Positions 1 to 9,114 of a DNA stretch of 23,113 nt are shown here, piece after piece. Every line of letters starts with the position of its first letter. Within the stretch, counting starts at the first letter, position 1. Below the pieces are notes generated by a model, which saw only the letters and a program-made list of their open reading frames with translations, made no database searches and had not been told where the DNA came from. The position numbers and the translations under genes are program-made. The DNA comes from a virus. The stretch is from the IMG/VR virus record IMGVR_UViG_3300010354_000691, positions 1 to 23,113 of that record; one strand, 5' to 3'.

Positions 1-1
1 G

Positions 2-1552
2 CCTCCGGGCCAAGAGCCTCCGTCGTTGTCCACCATTAACGTGGTCATGAACGAGCCAATGGTTGATTTGTCCACGCCGTTTGATGCGATGGGCCGTAGT
101 AACGTCAAGAAATTAGAAAAGCCGCCTGTGTCTTTGGTCAATTTAGGGGACACAACGGCCGGAAAAACTCCGCCGTCTAGAGAAGAAATTACCGGGGCTA
201 TCAAAGACCTACTAAAAGACGAGAAAAAGACAGAAGCGCCTACGTATGGCGAACGTCTTAAAAAGCGTTTTGGTGAGGTTGAGTCCACTTTCCGGGAAAT
301 TATTGGCGACACTAAGTCTGACATGCGCGCCAATGCATTCTTCCTGTTAGCTGACGCTGGCTTCAAATTAGCTTCTACTTACGCACCTACCTTGGCTGTC
401 GGAATCGCACAAGCAGCGTCTGGCCTACCAAGAGGGTTTGCGGCACTTGCTGCACAGGCCAAGGACCGTGGCATCAAGATTCGTTCCGCAGCCTTGTCCG
501 AAGCAGCGCAAAGCATTCAGTTGGAAGACAAGTACGCCAAGGATATTCAACGTGCAATCCTTGAGGCGCAGAGCAGAGCGGCGGTTGCTATGCTTAACGC
601 TACTTCTAGGGCAGAGATTGAAAAAATTAGACAGGACTACGGCCTACGGAGAGATGTTCTTAAAGGGGATATCGATTACCAGCTTAAAGTGCTTGAACTG
701 GGGGGAGGCGGGAAGCCTATTGAAAAAGACATTGGCGTTGGGATGTCTAGGTATGAGACGAAGAGTGGTAATTTTATTAAATATGGTATTAGGGAAGATG
801 CATTTAGTCCAAACGGTGTTTTAGGGCAGATGCTTAACAGCCCTTACACTAATAATTCAACTACCAACCCATTTGTTGTTAGAGAAGGTCAATCTCCATT
901 TACTGCTTCAGAGGATGAGACCACCCGTAAAAAACTTCAAAACCAAGTAGGCGAGGCTGACAGCAGTCTGCAAGCACTTAACCGAGTTCGTGGACAGTAC
1001 GTCGATGCATTTAGTCCCGGCACGTGGGTCGTGGACAAAATTAACAACATCATTGTTCCTGTCGCTTTCGGCACGGTAAAGCCTGATCTCAAGCAAGATC
1101 AAGTTGTGGCTAACTTACGATTAAACGCTCAACAGTTAGAAAAAGCGATGGCGGCGACTAATGATGATGGAAGGTTGTCAAACCAAGAGCAAGAATGGGT
1201 AAAAGAATTGTTAAATGACATTAACAATCCTACTGGCTTCTTCCAGAATTCAGAGCGCGCTGCAAAGCAGTTTGCTGTGCTTGAGACCTATCTTCGTAAC
1301 AAGCGGCAAGAAAAACTGATGAAGCTCATTCCGGGGATGCCGAATGAAGTCATGAAAGTTCCTTCTACCGGTACACAGAATGACCCGTTCATCGTAAGTA
1401 ATGACCCCACAGAGCGCCAAAAACTGTATCGTTATTTGGCTGATGTGATTGGTAAATCACAAGCACCAAATGCTGCGGTCTATTTACAAACGCCTAATGG
1501 AAGCGTTGCCCCTGTTTCTGTTGAAAAAATAAGACAATTGGTGAAGCAATGA
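2..1552 (+). CDS. Partial helical virion/ejection-type protein (5' end outside window)
   Basis: The frame is open to the left edge of the window, so the true start may lie upstream; possible starts inside are TTG at 26 and ATG at 47. Counting from the TTG, residues 20-60 are polar, residues about 102-145 are an alanine-rich amphipathic or hydrophobic stretch, and about 155-225 form a long charged helix likely to be a coiled coil. The rest is polar and low in Cys. It overlaps the next gene by ATGA, so the two are probably translated together. Size, helical character and position at the end of a plus-strand late operon resemble the internal virion (ejection) proteins of short-tailed phages. No enzymatic motif is visible. 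The product name is inference; the reading frame itself is secure. Confidence 0.75.
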   Translation, partial: PPGQEPPSLSTINVVMNEPMVDLSTPFDAMGRSNVKKLEKPPVSLVNLGDTTAGKTPPSREEITGAIKDLLKDEKKTEAPTYGERLKKRFGEVESTFREIIGDTKSDMRANAFFLLADAGFKLASTYAPTLAVGIAQAASGLPRGFAALAAQAKDRGIKIRSAALSEAAQSIQLEDKYAKDIQRAILEAQSRAAVAMLNATSRAEIEKIRQDYGLRRDVLKGDIDYQLKVLELGGGGKPIEKDIGVGMSRYETKSGNFIKYGIREDAFSPNGVLGQMLNSPYTNNSTTNPFVVREGQSPFTASEDETTRKKLQNQVGEADSSLQALNRVRGQYVDAFSPGTWVVDKINNIIVPVAFGTVKPDLKQDQVVANLRLNAQQLEKAMAATNDDGRLSNQEQEWVKELLNDINNPTGFFQNSERAAKQFAVLETYLRNKRQEKLMKLIPGMPNEVMKVPSTGTQNDPFIVSNDPTERQKLYRYLADVIGKSQAPNAAVYLQTPNGSVAPVSVEKIRQLVKQ

Positions 1553-4500
1553 CCCCTATTGAGACCCTAAATGGCGAAGTAATTGATCTAGACACAGGGA
1601 ACATCGTTGCCCGTACCCCGGGTGCCGCACCTCCCACTGCGTCTACAAGATCGCCACGTTTTCAGGCCGCCATTCCGGAAGGGGATCGTGTCAATGGGAT
1701 ATTAAGAAATGCTACATGGGGCTTTCAATCAGCCCTTTTTGCTTTGCCTGACGCTGCTACTCTTGCTATTGGTAGAGGGCTAGGGCTAAACGAAGAAGAA
1801 GTATTCACCCTTGGCAAGTTCTTTAACAAGAACGTCAGCAAGGCACTGACAGGGGTAGAAGAAACTGCGCCGCGCAGTTCTGAAGAGCGTTATGCACGTG
1901 CATTCTTTGAAGGTATGGGTGGAGCAATGCCACTTACTGGGACACTTGCCTTTGCCGCTCGTATGCGCCCAATGGTAACTACTGCACAGACCGCTAAAAC
2001 GGGAGTGCTGAAAGGAATTGCAGATGATGCTATCAAATTTGTTCAAAGAAATCCGAGAGCGGCTTTGGCCATTGATATCGCGTTTGGTGCAGGTTATGAA
2101 GGGCTTCGTCAAGCGGTAACTGAAAACGTCAGTGACGATAACCCAAACAAAAAGCTATACGAAGAACTGCTTCCTATGGGCGCATTCATTGGATTGCCAA
2201 TGGCTGTTCAATTCTTGCCTTCTGTAATGGCAGGGAAAGCTGTCAATAAAAAGATACAAAGCGCAATATCCGGGCAAGGCGATACAGACGAAATTCTAAG
2301 TACATTGCCTAGACCTTGGCGGCTACCTATTATTCGTATCGCTCCAAAAATGCTGAAGAAAAATGCAGAGAGCAAATTGTCTGAAGTGTTTGGACCGATT
2401 GAAAAAAGCCCGGACGCACAAGCTGCGATAAAACAATTAGAACTAGCAATGCAAGACCCGCGCTTCCCGGAAGCTGGCTTCGTGTTTAATGTGGCTGAAG
2501 AGCGCATGACTCCTGAACTACTTGCGCGCACAGCGGAACTGATAAAAAAATTAGGCCCCACAGAGTTAGCTGAGTTTAAGAAAAGGGTCAACGAAAACCA
2601 ACTGAAGTTTGCTGGGCTTTTTGACTCACTTGCACCAGAAGCACGTCAGCCCATGATTGAAGCGTTCAAGGCCGCACAGGCAGAGCGCCAATCCTTGTTT
2701 GACAATCTGCTGCTTGCGCAAAAAGATTTAACGGAAGCGGAACGCATGGCAATTTCAGAGCGCCTTGGACCGCAGAACATGGACATGATTAACGATGAGC
2801 TTCGTGGCTCGTTAATGGGTGCCATGGAGTTCGACCATAAGATGCGTGAAAACGTCTTGCGTCGCATGGGGTTACGTCAAGCAATCGGCCCCGATAACGT
2901 GCAACTATCTACGAGATCAGAAGGGAAGTCGTTATACCCTTCACGAAATATGGAAGAGGCGGCAAAAGCATTAGTTAAGAAATATCTTATAGAACGGCCT
3001 TCTCAGAGTACTCCAATTCCTGAGCCTATTGCTTTCCTGCGTAACTTTATTCAAAGCCAAGATGTGGCACGAGCGCGGATGGAAAGGATAAAAACGCAAG
3101 AGTTTCTTGATAATGCGCTTGCTCCACAATTTAAAGCACTTGACCTAGCCCCAGACATACAAGAATCTGTTCGTAAGGGAGCTATGTTGGCAATGAAGGG
3201 TAGTAGTTTAAAGATCCCTAAAACCGCCCGGGCGCAGTATGATGCCCCGGGTCAGAAGTTATCTGTTAACAACAAAGGAGAGGCTTTTATATACAGTGGT
3301 ATTCCGGGCAAGCCTATAAAAATTAATCCAAAGCAGATACAAGAAGACGCTGCGCTTGCCGTGGAGGATACGACCTCAATCGACATCAACCTGCCGGAAG
3401 CGTTAGATTACTTGGAGGCGGCTGCTCGTTATCGTAATGATGCGCTGATCCGATATAACAGAGCAATGGCTAAAGGCAGTTCACGTATTACAGATGCGCA
3501 ACGTATTCTTGACACAGGTAAGGCGGTTTATAACGACATTGAGAAGTTAATCTTAGATCACGTCCCTAAGATTAAAAGCGAGTATGAGGGCATGAAAAAC
3601 ATCTTGTCCGATTACCGTGCTGGATTCGAGCAGTCCTTGCCTCTGTTGATGTCGCAAAAGCGGATGAGGGGCGATGAATATTTGCTGCCCAATGAAGACT
3701 TGATGCGCGTTGCGTTTAGTAATGCGCGTAACCTGCAACAGTTACAGGTAAGTCTTGGCGGCACCCCCGGCTTTGACGACCTACTGATGAAAGGCACGGT
3801 GGATTGGCTGCGCTCCAAAGGCGTGGTTAACCAAGATGGGTTGGTTGATCCGAAGAAGATTCGTTCGGTATTGGACAAGAACCGCAACATTGTTGAGTCT
3901 TTGCCTGACACCATTCAAGCAAAGCTAACGGACGAAGTTGCGTTGGCTGATGACTACGTCAAGCGCATGGGTGAGCTAGAAGATCGTCGTGTGCTGATAA
4001 AGAACGATGAGCTAGACAATATCCTACGTAAGGTGGCGCGTCCCGACGCTGACCCAAGACAAGTCTTGGCCAAGGCAATCGAGGACCCTGCTGTGATGCG
4101 GATGCTAGTGGATGAACTAGGCAAGGACCCTGATCGCCTAGCTGCGCTGCGCCGTTCTGTATTTAATGTGGCGGGAGAAGGGGCAAAAAAGGGTGGGGCC
4201 TTAAAAACCTTTTTGGAAAATAACGAGAAGTCGTTGAAGGTGCTCTACAAAGACACGGAGCATTTTGACAACCTCGTTAAGCTTGCTGACGTGCAACGTC
4301 GCGTTGAAGCCTTTTCAGATGTAACGGGACAGGTTCCTGACTTCAATTCGTTGGACCAGACTTTACGTAAGGTATTTGGTTCCGGTATCCAGTTCTTAAC
4401 AACTACACTTCGTGAAACAGCAGTAGGTCGTATTAGCCCAGCAACAGGATTGCTTGCGCTTACGGTTCGACTAGTGTCTTCAGTGGAAAGTGAAATTTTT

Positions 4501-4959
4501 GACAAAATTTTTCTTAAAGCATTGGCTGATCCAGCGTTTGCGAAGAGCCTAAACTCATTAAATAGCCCTGCACAGGCACAGAAAGTGGTTGCAGGGCTAG
4601 AGAGCATTGGCATCCCGCGCACTGCCTTGATACCTCCTCGTGCACTGGCAGAAGAAACCTCCCGTGCAGTGACGGAAGACAGGGAAGTTCCGGGCCGCAG
4701 AGAAGCGCCAGTTGTTTCACGTGAAACGGCCGCATCGATGCTCCGCGCATTGCCTCCTGCGCCACCGACAAGCGGCACATTGTTGCCGAAGAATCCTATG
4801 CCACCTCCTCCGGTAAATCCGCCACAGATACCATTGATGTATCCAGCATTGTTCCCGAACGATCCAATCAGTGGTTTATTGGAGCAACGTAGTCGGCAAA
4901 TTCAAAGCGGCCAAATGCAGCCTGTCCCGCCGGGGCAGCTATATCAACCACAGAGGTGA
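1549..4959 (+). CDS. Large helical virion protein with proline-rich C-terminus
   Basis: 1136 residues, starting at the ATG that overlaps the preceding stop (ATGA). The N-terminal 230 residues hold several hydrophobic, Ala/Gly-rich stretches (about 50-78, 115-140, 170-190, 208-230) that could interact with membrane. The long middle part is predicted by eye to be almost wholly alpha-helical and charged. The last 70 or so residues are proline-rich, with runs such as PPAPP and PPPP followed by NPP. No lysozyme, transglycosylase or protease motif was recognised. Very long helical proteins at the end of a late operon are typical of podovirus internal core or ejection proteins. I infer that role and am unsure of it; a tail or portal-associated structural protein is an alternative. 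Confidence 0.75.
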   Translation: MTPIETLNGEVIDLDTGNIVARTPGAAPPTASTRSPRFQAAIPEGDRVNGILRNATWGFQSALFALPDAATLAIGRGLGLNEEEVFTLGKFFNKNVSKALTGVEETAPRSSEERYARAFFEGMGGAMPLTGTLAFAARMRPMVTTAQTAKTGVLKGIADDAIKFVQRNPRAALAIDIAFGAGYEGLRQAVTENVSDDNPNKKLYEELLPMGAFIGLPMAVQFLPSVMAGKAVNKKIQSAISGQGDTDEILSTLPRPWRLPIIRIAPKMLKKNAESKLSEVFGPIEKSPDAQAAIKQLELAMQDPRFPEAGFVFNVAEERMTPELLARTAELIKKLGPTELAEFKKRVNENQLKFAGLFDSLAPEARQPMIEAFKAAQAERQSLFDNLLLAQKDLTEAERMAISERLGPQNMDMINDELRGSLMGAMEFDHKMRENVLRRMGLRQAIGPDNVQLSTRSEGKSLYPSRNMEEAAKALVKKYLIERPSQSTPIPEPIAFLRNFIQSQDVARARMERIKTQEFLDNALAPQFKALDLAPDIQESVRKGAMLAMKGSSLKIPKTARAQYDAPGQKLSVNNKGEAFIYSGIPGKPIKINPKQIQEDAALAVEDTTSIDINLPEALDYLEAAARYRNDALIRYNRAMAKGSSRITDAQRILDTGKAVYNDIEKLILDHVPKIKSEYEGMKNILSDYRAGFEQSLPLLMSQKRMRGDEYLLPNEDLMRVAFSNARNLQQLQVSLGGTPGFDDLLMKGTVDWLRSKGVVNQDGLVDPKKIRSVLDKNRNIVESLPDTIQAKLTDEVALADDYVKRMGELEDRRVLIKNDELDNILRKVARPDADPRQVLAKAIEDPAVMRMLVDELGKDPDRLAALRRSVFNVAGEGAKKGGALKTFLENNEKSLKVLYKDTEHFDNLVKLADVQRRVEAFSDVTGQVPDFNSLDQTLRKVFGSGIQFLTTTLRETAVGRISPATGLLALTVRLVSSVESEIFDKIFLKALADPAFAKSLNSLNSPAQAQKVVAGLESIGIPRTALIPPRALAEETSRAVTEDREVPGRREAPVVSRETAASMLRALPPAPPTSGTLLPKNPMPPPPVNPPQIPLMYPALFPNDPISGLLEQRSRQIQSGQMQPVPPGQLYQPQR

Positions 4960-4961
4960 TC

Positions 4962-5120
4962 ATGAAAAAACAAGTATGGGATAAGCCACGTCCCGAAGGA
5001 TTGGGCAAGCCAAAGAAGCTTTCGTCAAAGAAGAAATCAGCCGCCAAGGCTATGGCAAAGGCGGCTGGCCGCCCTTACCCGAACCTTGTGGACAATATGC
5101 GCGCAGCCCGAAAGAAATAG
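4962..5120 (+). CDS. Small basic protein, 52 aa, unknown function
   Basis: This short gene starts at an ATG preceded by a good ribosome site (AGAGGTGATC), two bases after the stop of the large virion gene, and ends just before a hairpin terminator. The product is strongly basic: many Lys in residues 13-33, then an AGRPYPNLVDN segment and a RAARKK tail. No transmembrane segment. It is the last gene of the late operon. Charge suggests nucleic acid or virion binding, but nothing proves this. Ribosome site, tight spacing and a Lys/Ala-rich composition unlike random translation support it as real. Confidence 0.7.
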   Translation: MKKQVWDKPRPEGLGKPKKLSSKKKSAAKAMAKAAGRPYPNLVDNMRAARKK

Positions 5121-5130
5121 TTGCTGTTGG

Positions 5131-5182
5131 CACCGGGAGAGACCCGTAATACTTCTTCTCCCCTTTACGGGTCCGGTGTTTT
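5131..5182 (+). terminator. Hairpin terminator at end of the late operon
   Basis: CACCGG (5131-5136) pairs with CCGGTG (5173-5178) and ACCCGTAA (5142-5149) pairs with TTACGGGT (5165-5172). Five bases bulge on the 5' side, the loop is about 15 bases, and TTTT follows at 5179-5182. An alternative inner pairing GGGAGA/TCTCCC also exists. It overlaps the stop codon of the convergent minus-strand nuclease gene. On the minus strand no T-run follows the stem, so it is best read as a plus-strand terminator. Confidence 0.65.
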
Positions 5183-5899
5183 AACGGTGGTCTGCTCAGG
5201 TGACGGACCACCGTCTTTTTGAAACTGCTCTACCCGTTGCATCCACTGGTCTTGGTACTGCTGGAACTCTCGGCCACAGGTCACAAACTCCTGTACTTCC
5301 CCATCCTGCGCCACCATCAAGATCACGCCGTGATCGATCTCTGTACCGTGGACCGTGTTATGCGCCAAGGCATAGGCGGCTAACTGTAAGAAGTAGTCCT
5401 CTACCCACTCCCGCTTCTTCATCCTATTGGCTTGCTTGAAGTCGAGGATGGACGGCTTGCCGTTGTATACCGCTACGCAGTCCGTGGTCCCCGCATACTT
5501 CCCGGGGTAGTACACAGGCACTTCCGAACCCCAGACCTCTTGGACGTTCGGGAAAAAGTGCTCTATTAGCGCATAGCCCATGCGGTAACCCTTGACCTGT
5601 AGCCACGTGCGCGGAGGATCAAGCGCCCTGTTCAACAATAGTCTTTCAACGACACCATGCATGTGGGTGCCTACGGTGGCCGCATCGTTGCGGATTCGTT
5701 CGGCGTTCTCCTTGCCTACCCGCTCTTCCCACTCCTTCAGGAAGGTCTGGTCCTTGGTGCCGGACAGGATGGTGGTGACGCTAGGCATCGGGTCCTGCCC
5801 CTCCAAGACATAACGGCGGCCGTTATCCCCGTCCACCCGAACGAGCTTCTCGTACTTGTACTTCTTCCGAATAGGTATGAGTTGCATTAGATCAGCCAT
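5165..5899 (-). CDS. PD-(D/E)XK nuclease, RecB/Cas4-like
   Basis: 244 residues with the ordered motifs of the RecB-type nuclease family: H79/H81 in GTHMHG, E126 in GSEVPVY, D140 in GTTDCV, the D153-x-K155 core in ILDFKQA, and the QxxxY motif Q172-Y176 in QLAAYA. These residues are expected to bind metal and cut DNA, most likely as an exonuclease acting in phage recombination or in degradation of host DNA. The start codon overlaps the end of the SNF2-type helicase gene by 13 bases, so the two are co-translated and may act together at DNA ends. Family membership is well supported. The precise substrate and polarity are not visible. Confidence 0.88.
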   Translation of the reverse strand: MADLMQLIPIRKKYKYEKLVRVDGDNGRRYVLEGQDPMPSVTTILSGTKDQTFLKEWEERVGKENAERIRNDAATVGTHMHGVVERLLLNRALDPPRTWLQVKGYRMGYALIEHFFPNVQEVWGSEVPVYYPGKYAGTTDCVAVYNGKPSILDFKQANRMKKREWVEDYFLQLAAYALAHNTVHGTEIDHGVILMVAQDGEVQEFVTCGREFQQYQDQWMQRVEQFQKDGGPSPEQTTVKTPDP

Positions 5900-7338
5900 C
5901 CTTTCAGTTGTTCGCCTAGCACTGCCGAGGCAATGTCGATCTTGTTTCTTAGTGCTTTGACAATGTGCTCATCCACCGTCTTGGTGGCGATCAGGTCGAT
6001 GTAGGTGACCTTCTCAGTCTGACCGATACGGTGAGCGCGATCCTCGGATTGCAACCGCTTCTCTAGGTCAAAGCTATTGCTGTAGTACACCACGGTGTGC
6101 GAGGAGACCAGCGTCAGGCCGTAGCCGCCCGTTGTTGGATTGCCAACAAAGAAGCGTAACTCACTTTTTGGGTCAGAGAACTCCTCAACAATCTTCTGCC
6201 GATCTTCCGTCTTGGTATCGCCGTAGTACGTGGCCACCGAGGTCATGCCGTATTCCTTCTGGATCGCCAGCTTGATGTCCTCAATGTTCTTGCGGTAATT
6301 GGCCCAGATAATGACTTTGCCGCTGGACTCTGCCAGTAAGTCCATCAACTCCGGCAGTCTATTGTTCGGAAGGGCTATCTCTTGCCCATCGTCTAACTTG
6401 ACGTAGCCACAAACGATCTGATGCAATCTTAACAACTGTGTCAGAGCGTTCGTTGTACTGACCAAGCCTTCGCTCAGAACAGACAGCGCCATCAGCTTCA
6501 TCTGCTCATACGCCTTCTTCTGCTCATCCGTTAGCTCTACGTCCCGGCGCAGGTAAATCTTGTCCGGCAGGTCAAGGCATTCGTCTTTGGTAACGCGAAA
6601 CGCGAACCTGTCCAACTTGTCCTTTAACTCGTCCAAGTGTCGGTAGCCGACTACCTGCTTAAAGGTGTGGGTCGGCATCTTGCGCTCTACAAGGACCGCA
6701 TACCGTGCTTGGAACGTATAAAAGCTGGTGTGGTTCAGGCATTCCTCGCCCAAAAAGTCGCATTGAGAGTACAAATCCAATGGGCTTTTGGTCACAGGAG
6801 AGCCTGTAGCGATCCTCCGGAACACCGCCTCTTTGCCTATCTTGACGATGGCCTTCGTGCGCTTGGCTGTGTGGTTCTTGATGGTAGTGGATTCATCAAT
6901 CGCCATGAAGGATTCGGTGATGCGCAGGAACATCTTGGCGAACTGCTGACCCTTCTCCGTGCTGAACGCCTCGACGTTCATGATCAAGATGCGCATGTCA
7001 TCGACGGAGGCCAACATGTTCTCCATCTCCTCCTTTTCCGCCTTCCTCGGCGAAGCATTCCAACACGCCATCTTGTAGGAGATGTGCTCCGGCATATGCT
7101 TGGGGATTTCAGAGCTGTACCAATTTCGGTACACCCCTTTGGGCGCGACGATCAGCATGGCGTTGATCTCGCCCTTGTCGTACAGCATGGCGGCATTATT
7201 GATGAGCATGAAGCTCTTGCCTGTCCCCATCTCGGCGAACAGGGCCACCTGAGCGTGTTTGTAGAAACGCTGCAAGTAAGCGGCTTGATGTAAGAACGGC
7301 TTGTTCTTAAACGGGTATTTGTCTACGAAGTAGTCCAT
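5887..7338 (-). CDS. SNF2-type superfamily 2 helicase/ATPase
   Basis: 483 residues covering both RecA-like lobes. Walker A is AEMGTGKS (35-42, Lys41), motif Ia lies near IVAPKGVYRNW, motif II is DES at 148-150, motif III is ATGSP at 177-181. In lobe 2 the GGYGLTL stretch (404-410) and the motif VI region EDRAHRIGQ (432-440, Arg434 and Arg437) are typical of SNF2-like enzymes. It should use ATP to move along double-stranded DNA or remodel forks and recombination intermediates. The start is supported by AAAGGAAG a few bases upstream. It is the first gene of a leftward two-gene unit with the nuclease. No extra accessory domains are present. Confidence 0.92.
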   Translation of the reverse strand: MDYFVDKYPFKNKPFLHQAAYLQRFYKHAQVALFAEMGTGKSFMLINNAAMLYDKGEINAMLIVAPKGVYRNWYSSEIPKHMPEHISYKMACWNASPRKAEKEEMENMLASVDDMRILIMNVEAFSTEKGQQFAKMFLRITESFMAIDESTTIKNHTAKRTKAIVKIGKEAVFRRIATGSPVTKSPLDLYSQCDFLGEECLNHTSFYTFQARYAVLVERKMPTHTFKQVVGYRHLDELKDKLDRFAFRVTKDECLDLPDKIYLRRDVELTDEQKKAYEQMKLMALSVLSEGLVSTTNALTQLLRLHQIVCGYVKLDDGQEIALPNNRLPELMDLLAESSGKVIIWANYRKNIEDIKLAIQKEYGMTSVATYYGDTKTEDRQKIVEEFSDPKSELRFFVGNPTTGGYGLTLVSSHTVVYYSNSFDLEKRLQSEDRAHRIGQTEKVTYIDLIATKTVDEHIVKALRNKIDIASAVLGEQLKGWLI

Positions 7339-7423
7339 CTTTCTTCCTTTCTATGAGCAGGTACTTGACAACCTGAATTTTTATTGTACACTCTCTGTAC
7401 GTTTTTAGAAAGGAGAAAGAAAC
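7339..7423. promoter_or_regulatory. Divergent promoter/operator region between helicase unit and replication operon
   Basis: Rightward: TTGACA (7365-7370), 16-base spacer, TACACT (7387-7392). Leftward: TTTCTA (complement of 7406-7411), 17-base spacer, TACAAT (complement of 7383-7388). Two inverted repeats overlap these boxes: GTACA-CTCTC-TGTAC (7386-7400), which covers both -10 boxes in part, and CAGGT-8-ACCTG (7358-7375), which encloses the rightward -35. The repeats look like operators that could switch both units together. Promoter boxes were identified by eye against the sigma70 consensus. Confidence 0.6.
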
Positions 7424-7753
7424 GTGAGTCGAGTCTTCGTCGTCCAAGAGATGCCTACGCATAACATCTCTCCCGCTATGCAGTTTGGGGAGATTGTTGT
7501 TCTGCTGCCGCATAACACTCAGATCGCCTTTTCCACTGTTCCCGTTGTCAGGAAGCTGCGCCGGAAGCTAATGGATTTCAACGATTCTGATTATCTTTTG
7601 TTAACGGGAGACCCTGTGGCTATCGGATTAGCGTGCGCCATAGCTTCTTTCAATAACGGGGGCCGCTACACTGCCCTAAAATGGGACCGCCGGGAGTTCT
7701 TGTATATCCCGGTTCGTATCGATGTAACCGAGAATGGAGAGAGTGATGAGTAA
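7424..7753 (+). CDS. Conserved-looking small phage protein, unknown function
   Basis: 109 residues, GTG start preceded by AAAGGAG at the proper distance; it is the first gene of the replication operon. The protein begins MSRVFVVQE, has a hydrophobic stretch EIVVLLP, a basic helix with RKLRRK, and a segment GDPVAIGLACAIA followed by NGGRYTALKWDRR. No catalytic motif and no clear membrane segment. I recall similar short proteins encoded near helicase genes in other phages, but I know of no function for them. The overlap with the next start implies coupled translation. Confidence 0.75.
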   Translation: MSRVFVVQEMPTHNISPAMQFGEIVVLLPHNTQIAFSTVPVVRKLRRKLMDFNDSDYLLLTGDPVAIGLACAIASFNNGGRYTALKWDRREFLYIPVRIDVTENGESDE

Positions 7754-8300
7754 CATTAATAGCCTGTTTGAGCAGGATGCTGGTGCACTTCAAGTCAAGA
7801 ACCAAGACTTGGATAGTGTGGGTGCTTTGGCGCGCCGTGCCAAGCTTCTCGAGAAAGAAATCGAAGAGTTTGAGACGGTAATCAAAGAGCGGAAAGAACA
7901 GCAGCGCAAGTTGCTGGAAGAAACAATCCCTGCCATGCTTGAGGAACTCGGCATGAAGTCCTTCAAGATGGCCGATGGCAGCACCATCGAAGTCAAACCG
8001 TTTTACTCTGCAAGCATCAAAGAGGAAAACCGCGCAGTTGCTTATCAATGGCTGCGTGACAATGGCTACGATGACATCATCAAAAACACTGTCTCAGTAC
8101 GGTTTGGTCGCAACGAGGACAAACTGTGCGAGAGCCTAATCAACCTTCTGCGTGAGCAAAACTACCCTGTTGAGCAAACGGAGAAGATTGAACCTCAAAC
8201 GCTAAAAGCTTGGGCTAAAGATATGGTCCAGCGTGGCGTTGAGATACCGTCGGAAACCTTTGGCCTGTACGTTGGGTCCAAGGCAACTATCAAATCGTAA
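7746..8300 (+). CDS. Coiled-coil protein with Gam/Gp157-like layout
   Basis: The ATG at 7746 is chosen because GGAGAG lies just upstream; an in-frame ATG at 7734 lacks such spacing. The gene overlaps the preceding stop. Of 184 residues, about 26-68 form a highly charged coiled coil, followed by a short beta-rich part (FKMADGSTIEVKP, residues 73-85) and a helical part. A coiled coil followed by a small beta segment is the layout of Mu Gam and siphovirus Gp157-type proteins, which bind DNA ends or block host RecBCD. The similarity is of architecture only. Position next to the SSB-like gene fits a DNA-binding replication or recombination role. Confidence 0.75.
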   Translation: MSNINSLFEQDAGALQVKNQDLDSVGALARRAKLLEKEIEEFETVIKERKEQQRKLLEETIPAMLEELGMKSFKMADGSTIEVKPFYSASIKEENRAVAYQWLRDNGYDDIIKNTVSVRFGRNEDKLCESLINLLREQNYPVEQTEKIEPQTLKAWAKDMVQRGVEIPSETFGLYVGSKATIKS

Positions 8301-8322
8301 GACGAACCAAGGAGCGTGAATC

Positions 8323-9090
8323 ATGGCTAAGACTGAACTAGCAGAAAAGAAGCAATACGCAGTATCCACCGCTGTTTCATTTGAAGAGGATGCAGCACAA
8401 GGCGGTTTTGAAAACATGGGGCAGGAAGATCGTGCACTACCCTTCTTGCGACTACTAACCAACACAAGCCCCGAGGTTGGTGAAGTAGATGGTGCGATGC
8501 CGGGGATGATCTACAACACAGTAACAGGGCAGTTATACGATGGAAAGAAAGGGATTACAGTTATCCCCTGTGCGTATGTCAGGCAATACATCGAATGGGC
8601 ACCGCGCGGCCAAGGCTCGGGCGCACCAGTTGCTATCTATCCCGCAACGAGCGATATCCTTAGCAGAACGCACCGGGAACCCGGCGATAGTAAAGATTAT
8701 CTCGACAACGGTAACTACATTGAAAACACCGCCAATCACTTTGTGATGGTGGTGAATGAGGAAGGTTTCCCCGAACCTGCCTTGATCACAATGAAGTCAA
8801 CGCAGTTGAAGAAGTCACGCAAGTGGAACAGCATGATGCTGTCTACAAAGCTGATTGGCAAGAACGGTCCTTACACGCCGCCAATGTTCTCCCACCTGTA
8901 TCGTTTGACTACGCAAGCCGAGTCGAATGACAAGGGCAAGTGGTTTGGCTGGGAAGTGGAAAAGATTGGTCCAATCGAAGATGCTGACATGTACATTGCA
9001 GCGAAGCAGTTTGCTGCAACCGTCACCTCAGGCGAAGCGAAAGTAAAACACGCTTCGGAAGACGCGATGGATACCGCAACGCCGTTCTAA
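8323..9090 (+). CDS. Putative single-stranded DNA-binding protein
   Basis: 255 residues, start supported by AAGGAG eight bases upstream. The N-terminal half contains ENMGQEDRALPFLRLL (30-45), a segment I associate with a phage protein family found in replication modules. The middle is beta-rich. The tail is acidic and ends DAMDTATPF, like the acidic, aromatic/proline-tipped C-termini of bacterial SSB and T7 gp2.5 that recruit partner proteins. The gene sits between a Gam-like protein and a primase. The SSB role is inferred from tail and context, not from a recognised OB-fold signature; an unrelated replication accessory protein is possible. Confidence 0.7.
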   Translation: MAKTELAEKKQYAVSTAVSFEEDAAQGGFENMGQEDRALPFLRLLTNTSPEVGEVDGAMPGMIYNTVTGQLYDGKKGITVIPCAYVRQYIEWAPRGQGSGAPVAIYPATSDILSRTHREPGDSKDYLDNGNYIENTANHFVMVVNEEGFPEPALITMKSTQLKKSRKWNSMMLSTKLIGKNGPYTPPMFSHLYRLTTQAESNDKGKWFGWEVEKIGPIEDADMYIAAKQFAATVTSGEAKVKHASEDAMDTATPF

Positions 9091-9114
9091 GCCTTACGGG
9101 GGAAAGCGGATGCT

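Noticed and set aside
4245-4780. Minus-strand frames opposite the end of the large virion gene
   Set aside because: Shadow of a long coding gene; no promoter, ribosome site or known motif.
6637-7293. 218-codon plus-strand frame opposite the helicase
   Set aside because: It is antisense to the conserved SNF2 motifs, His/Leu/Arg-rich like a shadow translation, and has no ribosome site.
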